Origin: Oceanospirillaceae bacterium
GTDB taxonomy: Bacteria; Pseudomonadota; Gammaproteobacteria; Pseudomonadales; Oceanobacteraceae
Reading direction: 5' to 3'
Length of the DNA stretch: 64,000 nucleotides
Assembly: GCA_002724925.1 (NCBI GenBank)
Contig: PBQA01000016.1
Coordinates: forward strand, 1-64,000
A model generated the notes under the pieces. It was not told where the DNA came from, did no database searches, and saw only the letters and a list, made by a program, of their open reading frames with translations. Of this stretch, positions 57,404 to 64,000 are shown piece after piece. Numbering within the stretch: the first letter of the stretch is position 1; each line of letters opens with the position of its first letter. A program made the translations under genes and the position numbers.

Positions 57404-58285
57404 CTAGTCATCGATAGTACGGTACAAATAAGCCGCATCACCCACGCAGATGCTCCCGGTGGCAGATATATCGCCGTAAACACCAAGATTCTGCTCAGCT
57501 TCCCGTACTATGGTCCTCAGAACCCTGGAGTCTTTCGGTACCCCCTGCTGCTCGCGCACAACAGCACCGCACCTGGGTGCAGTGTCTGAGCACGATACAG
57601 TGACCCCACCCACCTTCAAAGAACACCCAACCCACGACTGCTCTACAAGACCATCAAACTCGGGGAGCGTTTCGATGACAAGGTTGGGACGAAAGCGCTC
57701 AACATGCCAGTCAGAATCAGGATTCTTAGACTTCAGATAGTCGAGGCTCGCAGTCGTCACTATATGAAATGGCGATACCAGAAAAAAACTGCCCAGCAAT
57801 GAAACATAGGTCTGCATCTCTTCAGGCAGATTATCCAGATCGGGCAGTGGCTCACCCGGCTCACGCTCGAAGGTCGCTTTCAGTTCGTCCAGCCAGGTGT
57901 GATCATCTTCTTTGAACCGCTGATAAAACGCCTCATCCGACGCAGGACGCAGGGCCTGGATACGACTTGAATGGCCAAGAAGGTCAGAAATCTTCTGGTG
58001 AATACCCGGAGACGCCGCACTCAACCTGCAACCATCCGGGAAAAGAACATCAACAGAGGCTGGCGCGTCAGAATCAACCAATTGCCCTGTCAGCGTAGCC
58101 CGGCACTTCAGCAGCTCAGGTCGGAATTTACAGCTCTGAATTTCCTGTCGGACCACATCCTGGACCGCCAGAACGCGGTCACCATAGACACCACGCTCAG
58201 ACACCTGCGCAGAACCCAACGACTCACCCGCCATCCCCTTTACCGGATAACGCCAGATAGATTTCACCGTGCCAACTTTAATCAT
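57404..58285 (-). CDS. MOSC domain protein
   Basis: The N-terminal beta-barrel domain (SIWRYPVKGMAGESL near residues 9-23, GVYGDRVLAV) is the MOSC_N type. The C-terminal MOSC domain has VERFRPNLVIE, the Cys in SCSDTAPRCGAV and LGVYGDISATGSICVGD. Members handle molybdenum cofactor-linked sulphur or reduce N-hydroxylated compounds (YcbX, mARC). 293 aa is typical. It stands alone. Confidence 0.88.
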   Translation of the reverse strand: MIKVGTVKSIWRYPVKGMAGESLGSAQVSERGVYGDRVLAVQDVVRQEIQSCKFRPELLKCRATLTGQLVDSDAPASVDVLFPDGCRLSAASPGIHQKISDLLGHSSRIQALRPASDEAFYQRFKEDDHTWLDELKATFEREPGEPLPDLDNLPEEMQTYVSLLGSFFLVSPFHIVTTASLDYLKSKNPDSDWHVERFRPNLVIETLPEFDGLVEQSWVGCSLKVGGVTVSCSDTAPRCGAVVREQQGVPKDSRVLRTIVREAEQNLGVYGDISATGSICVGDAAYLYRTIDD

Positions 58286-58371
58286 CAGAACCTCCTTCTC
58301 AACCTAAATTAAGGGAAGAAGCGGACCTAAGGTATACGTCATAGAACGTAGGGGTGTGTTAGTCAGTTTGG

Positions 58372-58385
58372 CTGGCTATTCGCGA
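58372..58385 (+). repeat. 14-bp direct repeat, copy 1
   Basis: CTGGCTATTCGCGA, repeated at 58505-58518, 133 bp away. Confidence 0.6.
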
Positions 58386-58504
58386 ACATCGTTCTGGAAC
58401 ACCACTGCCCCCTTTCTAGGAGGGAATCCTATTCCCGACAGCGTATCGGACAAACAACGCTTCAGACTTCAAATCTCCATGTATGAGCAATTCAGCTAGC
58501 TTGT

Positions 58505-58518
58505 CTGGCTATTCGCGA
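58505..58518 (+). repeat. 14-bp direct repeat, copy 2
   Basis: CTGGCTATTCGCGA, identical to 58372-58385; the flanks are also similar. Confidence 0.6.
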
Positions 58519-58590
58519 GCAATCTCAACATTGGTCGACACTTTGAGGTCAATGAGACACACACTGTTCTGCTCGCCTTCTTGCTAAAAG

Positions 58591-58607
58591 GTAATCCATT
58601 GGATTAC
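58591..58607. promoter_or_regulatory. palindromic operator of higBA
   Basis: GTAATCCA-T-TGGATTAC is a perfect 17-bp palindrome ending 10 nt before the toxin ATG. It is the likely binding site of the XRE-type antitoxin. Confidence 0.75.
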
Positions 58608-58617
58608 ACTAAGTCCT

Positions 58618-58959
58618 ATGCAGACAATCGTAGAGCTCCCTGAATTTCAGAAGCGAGCTATCAATCTTTTCACGGATGAAGAGAAGCTGAGTATTATCAA
58701 TTACTTAGCACGTCACCCTATGGCTGGCGATATCCTGCAAGGAACCGGCGGGATACGTAAACTACGCTGGTCTGCCCAAGGGCGAGGCAAAAGGGGTGGT
58801 GCCCGTGTCGTGTACTTCTACCACAACGGAACCATACCCCTCTTTCTTCTGACTGTATTTGGGAAAGGTGAAAAGGCTAACCTCAGCAAAGCTGAGAGAA
58901 ACGATCTGGCCAGACTCACCGACCTGTTACGCAAGCATTATGGTGAAGTCGATGAGTAG
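58618..58959 (+). CDS. higB: RelE/HigB-type toxin
   Basis: The 113-aa product fits the RelE-superfamily mRNA interferases of the HigB2 type: LARHPMAGDILQGTGGIRKLRWS, then GKRGGARVVYFYHN, LLTVFGKGEKANLSKAERNDL. Such toxins cut mRNA on the ribosome and are bound by the antitoxin. As in higBA pairs, the toxin comes first. Its stop overlaps the antitoxin start by 8 nt. It sits at the left edge of the accessory region. Confidence 0.88.
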   Translation: MQTIVELPEFQKRAINLFTDEEKLSIINYLARHPMAGDILQGTGGIRKLRWSAQGRGKRGGARVVYFYHNGTIPLFLLTVFGKGEKANLSKAERNDLARLTDLLRKHYGEVDE

Positions 58960-59239
58960 TGCATTCGCAAGTATTGAGCAAGGGCTGAAAGAAGCCGTCG
59001 AATTTTCAAAAGGGAAAGCCCAAAAGGCGGTTATCCATGAGTTCGGGCCGCTTGATGTAAAAGCTATCCGGGCGAAGCTGGATATGTCACAAAATGAGTT
59101 TGCCTCTGCCTTTGGCATCAGTGTCAGTACCCTGCGCCACTGGGAGCGCGGTGATCGCTCTCCGCAAGGTCCGGCATTGGTGCTGTTGAATGTTGTGGCG
59201 AGGGAGCCTGAGTTGGTGTTGCGGGCGCTGGCAAACTGA
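58952..59239 (+). CDS. higA: XRE-family antitoxin (HigA/NadS-like)
   Basis: The 95-aa product has the helix-turn-helix DVKAIRAKLDMSQNEFASAFGISVSTLRHWERGDRSP (core SQNEFASAFGISVSTLRHWE) followed by the family tail GPALVLLNVVAREPELVLRAL. The ATG at 58952 lies inside the toxin end; an earlier ATG at 58940 is possible. It neutralises the toxin and represses the pair through the palindrome at 58591-58607. Confidence 0.9.
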   Translation: MSSAFASIEQGLKEAVEFSKGKAQKAVIHEFGPLDVKAIRAKLDMSQNEFASAFGISVSTLRHWERGDRSPQGPALVLLNVVAREPELVLRALAN

Positions 59240-59394
59240 TTCGAAACCAATCTCAACGCTCACTACGCAGAAGAAACTTGATCCCAAGTTATATTTGTTA
59301 TCAGATGCACTACAGGGAAACAAAAACCGGTTCAGGTATCAACAGGCTCACTAATTACCTTAGTAAACTCCATAAGAAACCCTTCAAGCAGCCA

Positions 59395-60306
59395 CTACAA
59401 GTCTAATGTGAAACTAATTCTCGAACCTACGGCAGCTCTTTCCACTGGTTTCTCAGAATGATTTGATGAGACCTTCCAAACTGGTACATCTGGATATAAC
59501 TCCTCTCCAATGATAACACTAATAGCACAAGCGATCTTAGGTCCGAGAGGTACGAGCAATGGCCTATAAATGGAGAGCGAATTTAAAACCAGTGTTTTCA
59601 GATCAACGTAAAAAGAGTATGGATCTGCAACATCATAGTGGAAGATATCTGTAGAGTCAGTATCTACAAGAATCTCACTATTGTTATTTAAAACCTCATC
59701 AAAGAATTTCTCTTCTGAACTCTTAGGCAAAAAAACGAAGTTTCTTCCTGCATCAATATAATTAACCAACCCTAAAGCTTTGCTTTTTTCATATCCAAGA
59801 GGAAGAATCAAAGCTACTGGTTTATTTAAGTCGCCTAGAACTCCATCATACCTCTCGTTGATAGCACATACATTCTTAACCGGTGTAATACCAATAGGTG
59901 GATCTACAAACCTTGAGGGAACATAGTCAATAGTAATATTCGCCAGCAAAGATCTACTATTTAAAAGGCAACCTAAAACAGATGCGATTCTTGAGCGCGT
60001 AAAGACTGTGATGTCAAAATAAATCGACGCACCATCTATATTCGATTTACACACCTCAGATAACTTACTTTGAACCAACTCGAATATTTCATCATCGTGC
60101 AATTCGAAAACATCACAACCATGGTTCTCAAAGAAAATTTTATTACTCTGGTAAGAAAGTACATCTGTATTAGTTTTATATCCAATAGAGATAGATCTAT
60201 CAGCGTCTACTCCTTTAGCCTTGGCAAAGATAGACCGGCTTTCATAGCCTAAACCAAAGATTGCTAAATCGTAACCGGACTCGATAGCTGTTTTCCTCAG
60301 TTTCAT
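59395..60306 (-). CDS. unknown protein with GYExRS motif, last gene of defence-like operon
   Basis: No family is recognised. The 303-aa protein starts with a Rossmann-like strand (YDLAIFGLGYESRSIFAKA near residues 12-30) where G-L-G-Y-E-S-R-S stands out, followed by SISIGYKT, YFDITVFTRSRI, ALILPLGYEKSKAL and LVPLGPKIACAISVII. No signal peptide or membrane span is visible. Its ATG overlaps the ATPase stop by 4 nt. Base composition is much AT-richer than the left part of the window. In this operon it is the candidate effector or partner of the ATPase. Confidence 0.7.
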   Translation of the reverse strand: MKLRKTAIESGYDLAIFGLGYESRSIFAKAKGVDADRSISIGYKTNTDVLSYQSNKIFFENHGCDVFELHDDEIFELVQSKLSEVCKSNIDGASIYFDITVFTRSRIASVLGCLLNSRSLLANITIDYVPSRFVDPPIGITPVKNVCAINERYDGVLGDLNKPVALILPLGYEKSKALGLVNYIDAGRNFVFLPKSSEEKFFDEVLNNNSEILVDTDSTDIFHYDVADPYSFYVDLKTLVLNSLSIYRPLLVPLGPKIACAISVIIGEELYPDVPVWKVSSNHSEKPVERAAVGSRISFTLDL

Positions 60307-62060
60307 AATAAATCCAACTGATCTTCTTGGGAAAGCCTTTTTGAGACTGAATTTCTTGTGCCTTTCAGTATTCTAGACAAATCGCAAACTCCCTGGCTAG
60401 TCAGCCATAACCTGTAATTATGGGCCATAAGGTAAGAAAGCCGACATCTCGTATTTTCAGGTCCGTCGACCCCAAAATCATGTTTGCAATCTGAAGGCAG
60501 TAACACTAACGCCCCAACATTAAGTGCAGCACCTATTAACTCTACATACGTATCATCATTTACAATGAAGGTTAAAGGTGGTTCCGCATTAAACTCCGGA
60601 CCAACCATCAGATCTTTAAAGTAGTTCCCTAGGAACTCTACAAAATCATTAATCGTAGAAAAACCTGTCTTCATACCATCCACTGAGATACTAGAATAAA
60701 GCGCAATTTGAGATTCGTATATTTTCCTAAGACTTTCCCCCTGCTTAGATAGGCTTATTCTGCCATTAGATTTTAGAGTTGAAATAAGTGTATTAGAAAT
60801 CGCAATAATCATTCTTGGATTGTATTCTACTGACTTACAGATATTATCAAACCCGAGATAAAAATCAGGAATAGAACGCCTTGGTTTCATTCGCCCACCA
60901 CTACGAAAATGATTTCTAATTTGAGCAATAAACTTGATTTTCCGAATAGTGGGCCCCTTATCCCCCTTTTTATCTCCATATTTTTCTATATTTTCAACAT
61001 CAATATCATGTTCTTTTAAGTAGTTACTGAAACCTTCATCCGAAGATTCAAGTCCGGAAAAAACCTCTTTAACATCCATGGTGCAAGGCTCATCAAAATA
61101 TTCTTCAACATCTCTTCTGTAACCATTCTTCTGAAAAACATGCGCCACTAAAGACCTTGCGAAATCGATAGACTGGCCAGAGACATCAGGAATGCGAATC
61201 ACATCGTAATCGTGATTTGGCATTGGTCTAGTTTCACTTTCATCAATGTTTAAATTTTGGTTATATGGTGACAATGACAACTTCCAAAATATATTCTCAG
61301 GCCCACCTCTCATGGCTTGGTACAGAGGCTTTAAGATATTATCAGGCGCAAGTTCTAACTCGTCAAAAAGAAATACCCATTTACCAGATTCCTCTCCAGA
61401 AGAAATATTAATTTCTCTCACAGTGTCAGAGATAGTTTGTACTGAGTCAGAAAAATCTGAAAACTTCATTATTTCCGCCAATGAAGCATCTCCGGACAAT
61501 ACTGCAGACAAGGATTTTGTTAGTTCAGATTTTCTTCTCAATACTGAAGAAGAGAGACTTCTAGCGGATGGAATCTCCGGATTAACCTCCCACAGTCGCG
61601 ATAAAGAATTTACTACATCAGCTTCCGTATGATCGGTAAACAACAGTGATTTAAACTCTGTGCTTTCTGAGAATCTATAACGAAGAGAATCGCATATACA
61701 ACTTATAACGTGAAAGGTAAACAGTGTTCCAGCGACCTTTAGCAACAGATTACGCTTATCCACATCAGCCACGTTCATCAGCCTGCTATATTGCTGTTTC
61801 CAAAGCCTGTCGGTGGGTACAAAGACGCCGCAATAGTCAATCGAATCCAGATGCGCAACCTTAGATTTGTAGCTATAGCCCAACGCCTCAACTTGAAGCA
61901 TTCTCATCAAAGTAGTTTTACCACTACCTCTCGGTCCAATTAAAAGAGAATGATTAGGTGCACTGAGCTTATAGTACGCTTCATTTTCGACAAAACGTTG
62001 ACATATTTCAGATATGGATAGAGAACGAGCATTGTAAGCAGCATATATTGAATTATCCAT
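60303..62060 (-). CDS. ORC/CDC6-like AAA ATPase of defence-like operon
   Basis: The 585-aa protein has Walker A IGPRGSGKTTLMRML at 41-55 and Walker B KWVFLFDELELAPD near 227-240 (D233, E234). The N-terminal YNARSLSISEICQRFVEN resembles ORC1/CDC6-type or STAND-like ATPases seen in bacterial defence loci. The C-terminal 250 residues show no known domain. The start overlaps the phosphoesterase stop by 8 nt, so expression is coupled. It probably senses or signals, using ATP. Confidence 0.75.
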   Translation of the reverse strand: MDNSIYAAYNARSLSISEICQRFVENEAYYKLSAPNHSLLIGPRGSGKTTLMRMLQVEALGYSYKSKVAHLDSIDYCGVFVPTDRLWKQQYSRLMNVADVDKRNLLLKVAGTLFTFHVISCICDSLRYRFSESTEFKSLLFTDHTEADVVNSLSRLWEVNPEIPSARSLSSSVLRRKSELTKSLSAVLSGDASLAEIMKFSDFSDSVQTISDTVREINISSGEESGKWVFLFDELELAPDNILKPLYQAMRGGPENIFWKLSLSPYNQNLNIDESETRPMPNHDYDVIRIPDVSGQSIDFARSLVAHVFQKNGYRRDVEEYFDEPCTMDVKEVFSGLESSDEGFSNYLKEHDIDVENIEKYGDKKGDKGPTIRKIKFIAQIRNHFRSGGRMKPRRSIPDFYLGFDNICKSVEYNPRMIIAISNTLISTLKSNGRISLSKQGESLRKIYESQIALYSSISVDGMKTGFSTINDFVEFLGNYFKDLMVGPEFNAEPPLTFIVNDDTYVELIGAALNVGALVLLPSDCKHDFGVDGPENTRCRLSYLMAHNYRLWLTSQGVCDLSRILKGTRNSVSKRLSQEDQLDLL

Positions 62061-63240
62061 TGGACACTCCTATTTCTTTGAACTCGTTCCCAGAAATATC
62101 AGCGATGTAACCCTCATCCTTAAATTCCGCCACAAGAACTTCGAGATCTTCTGGCATCAAGTGTTTCAAGTAGCTATTTAAATGCTTTATCTCACTATCT
62201 TTTGCAATTCTTTTAGAACTATTTTCAAATATCTTAGCAACTTCTTCAATAATTTCCATTGACTTCAACGCTGAACCAAATCCACCTCTTTCAGGCAAGG
62301 AATTACCTTCCGACAGTCGCCACCCTGATGTCATTGTCCATTCGTATGTTCTAAACTCTCCAGTAACACCGCCATTCTTAGCCGTCGCATCCAAATCCAC
62401 ACTCAACACATAAAATTGGTTTGTAGTCCTGTCTTTAATTTTAGGGTACAGCTTTGCGGAAAGACTACCAGCCGAAAAAACAACCGGCCTAGAAGCTCCT
62501 CTAGAGGGGCCATACTTAATATCAGGAAAATGTTTGTGACCATGTACAATCAACCAAGGACCCTTCCTACTATTCTGAACAGCTTCGATCAAATACTCTC
62601 CCCCATCGATAGCCTCATAGTCTTCCTCTTGGTCCACATAATCCATTCTGAAAGGGTGATGATGAGTAACTAAAAGATTAAACTTCTTTTTTCTAACCGC
62701 TTCGGATTTCATATAGTCTCTAATCTGATCTGCTGTCCTATTCGGAACTCTTCCATGCTTCCACTCATCACCATAACCGTGAAATGCGCTACTATTGACA
62801 GATATCAAATTAAATTCTTCGTATTCTTTATGAGCCCAATTCCAAGCCCAGAAATGAGTATTATCGACTTTATTTGGAAACGGAAAATCATCTACTGAAA
62901 ACTGCAAATTGTACTTTGGACAATGTGAGTTATTTAGCCTAGAATCATGGTCATGATTTCCAGGGACAACTATCAGGTTTTCTCTAGCAACTCGACTGTA
63001 GTCAGCAACATCCTTGACAAATTTCCATCCTACATCAAACCCTACCGGCGAACTTTTGTTAGAAATATCTCCGGAACACACCACATAATCTAGATTTACG
63101 TCTAGTTCTGATATTTTTTCCAGTATGCTCTTTGAAAACTCGTCATCCTCAGTCAATAGCCTAGTATCTTGACTAGATCCAGAGTTTTCCATGTGAAGAT
63201 CAGAGAAAACAAGCAAATTCAACATTCCATTGTCATTCAT
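62053..63240 (-). CDS. calcineurin-like metallophosphoesterase of defence-like operon
   Basis: All blocks of the metallophosphoesterase fold are present: VFSDLH (D14, H16), CSGDIS (D58), VPGNHDHD (N95, H96, D97), LVTHHHP and LIVHGHKHFPD. The C-terminal 100 residues are helical and extra to the core. The substrate may be a nucleotide or nucleic acid. Its ATG lies inside the methylase 3' end (8-nt overlap), and its stop overlaps the ATPase start in the same way. Confidence 0.85.
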   Translation of the reverse strand: MNDNGMLNLLVFSDLHMENSGSSQDTRLLTEDDEFSKSILEKISELDVNLDYVVCSGDISNKSSPVGFDVGWKFVKDVADYSRVARENLIVVPGNHDHDSRLNNSHCPKYNLQFSVDDFPFPNKVDNTHFWAWNWAHKEYEEFNLISVNSSAFHGYGDEWKHGRVPNRTADQIRDYMKSEAVRKKKFNLLVTHHHPFRMDYVDQEEDYEAIDGGEYLIEAVQNSRKGPWLIVHGHKHFPDIKYGPSRGASRPVVFSAGSLSAKLYPKIKDRTTNQFYVLSVDLDATAKNGGVTGEFRTYEWTMTSGWRLSEGNSLPERGGFGSALKSMEIIEEVAKIFENSSKRIAKDSEIKHLNSYLKHLMPEDLEVLVAEFKDEGYIADISGNEFKEIGVSNG

Positions 63241-64000
63241 AATTTTTTACCAATATCTCACTTGCCACGTCCCAATTTTTCTTAAAGCCAGATATATGAC
63301 GCTTTACACTCACATCACTTACTATGTACTTTTCCTTCAATTTTTTTATAACTTGGGGAGTAGCCTTGTATGATAGTAAGAAATAAGCTTTTTTCTGATC
63401 TATGCGTTCCAACCAAGAATAAAGTTCTTCAAGTCTATCTGAGTCGAAACTACCAACTCCATATTCACCTGTAAATCGCCCACTATCAGAATAAGGTGGA
63501 TCTAGATAGACAAAGTCACCCTTTTTAGTAGCTCTAATGGCATCCCTTGCATCTAACCTTTGAATTGATGCCCGTAACAGCGAGTTCCGTATATGCTCAT
63601 ACTCTTCTTTAGAGGGAAACCCCCCTGTTCTACTACCATATGGGACATTAAAGAAACCCTGTCTGTTTGTTCTATAGATACCATTAAAGCAGTATCTATT
63701 TAGATACAAGAAACGCACTGCTCGGGAAAATTCATCTAAGACCTCAGGCTTCTGCGCTCTCAACTCATAATAATATTCTTTAGTTTGAGGAAGAGCACAG
63801 AGGACCGAATAAATATCAGCCCTCTCACACACCTGATTGTAAGCATTAATGAGTTCAGGGTTAAAATCGGATAATAGTGCTGATTTTGGCTGAATATGAA
63901 AAAACAAACACGCTGAACCGCAAAACGGTTCAACGTATCTTGTAAACCCAGCTGGAAGGTTTTTCACCAATACCGGTATTAACTTACGTTTACTCCCCGC
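63233..64000 (-). CDS. DNA adenine methyltransferase (D12/Dam class), 5' end beyond window
   Basis: The frame stays open to the window edge and reads AGSKRKLIPVLVKNLP, which matches the WAGGKRxLxP start of D12-class N6-adenine methylases, so the true start lies outside. Further motifs are the SAM-binding VEPFCGSACLFF, SDFNPELINAYNQV, YLNRYCFNGIYRTN and catalytic FVYLDPPYSDSGRF (DPPY). It would modify adenine in a short DNA site. As the upstream gene of an operon with an MPE and ATPase it may mark self DNA. Confidence 0.9.
   Translation of the reverse strand, partial: AGSKRKLIPVLVKNLPAGFTRYVEPFCGSACLFFHIQPKSALLSDFNPELINAYNQVCERADIYSVLCALPQTKEYYYELRAQKPEVLDEFSRAVRFLYLNRYCFNGIYRTNRQGFFNVPYGSRTGGFPSKEEYEHIRNSLLRASIQRLDARDAIRATKKGDFVYLDPPYSDSGRFTGEYGVGSFDSDRLEELYSWLERIDQKKAYFLLSYKATPQVIKKLKEKYIVSDVSVKRHISGFKKNWDVASEILVKNYE

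Larger units (their letters stand above)
58286..58617. other. intergenic before toxin-antitoxin pair
   Basis: No gene is seen. It holds the 14-bp repeat CTGGCTATTCGCGA twice (58372-58385 and 58505-58518) and the higBA operator at the right end. Confidence 0.6.

Overview
The window looks like chromosomal DNA of a marine, heterotrophic, flagellated gammaproteobacterium of the Oceanospirillales type. This is inferred from the sigma-54/sigma-28 flagellar logic, the gene order rpsP-rimM-trmD-rplS, a long FadE-type acyl-CoA dehydrogenase, TRAP transport, a sodium channel and a Na/phosphate symporter. Taxonomy is inferred from gene content only.

Layout. (1) 1-9.8 kb is a flagellar and chemotaxis block. 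flgB-flgC-flgD-flgE runs on the minus strand behind a sigma-54 promoter, cheV-cheR is also on minus, and flgA, flgM, flgN and a YcgR-type PilZ brake run on plus. flgA has its own sigma-54 promoter and flgM a sigma-28 promoter. FlgE is unusually long (1208 aa). (2) 9.86-11.7 kb holds tRNA-Arg(CCT) followed by a small integrase-less island bounded by a 16-bp copy of the tRNA 3' end and carrying an Abi_2-type gene. (3) 11.8-22 kb holds an MFS permease, katG, small outer-membrane proteins, a TetR/hydrolase/carboxymuconolactone-decarboxylase-like group and a large secreted metal-dependent hydrolase. (4) 22-25.4 kb holds a LEA14-like lipoprotein and a three-gene operon of ZorA-like and ZorB-like stator proteins plus a small Cys/His protein. 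(5) 25.7-31 kb holds fadE, two YbjQ genes, an M48 protease and trxB. (6) 31.2-33.4 kb holds three tandem paralogous exported proteins, the first carrying an N-terminal MshEN-like (c-di-GMP-type) tandem motif. (7) 33.5-37.8 kb is a TRAP-type cassette (lipoprotein, binding protein, fused permease). (8) 38.5-46.2 kb holds phoH-like, small unknowns, a CPA2 antiporter, a protease-propeller-barrel protein and truC. (9) 46.2-46.94 kb is an AT-rich gene-free stretch packed with DnaA boxes. (10) 47-50 kb holds dsbC and the rpsP operon. (11) 50.2-58.3 kb holds a voltage-gated Na channel, a Na/Pi symporter, an old yellow enzyme, a bacterioferritin, a second TetR/hydrolase pair, a solute-binding protein and a MOSC protein. 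(12) 58.3-64 kb is a right-end accessory region: a HigBA-type toxin-antitoxin pair, then an AT-rich, translationally coupled four-gene operon (DNA adenine methylase, metallophosphoesterase, ORC/AAA ATPase, unknown GYExRS-motif protein) that looks like an uncharacterised defence cassette and runs off the window end.

The best candidates for a new system are the four-gene operon at 59395-64000 and the stator-like operon at 23002-25417. The DnaA-box region at 46.2-46.9 kb and the MshEN-fused exported protein family at 31.2-33.4 kb also deserve attention. All function calls were made by reading motifs; no database search was possible. Base-composition remarks are by eye.
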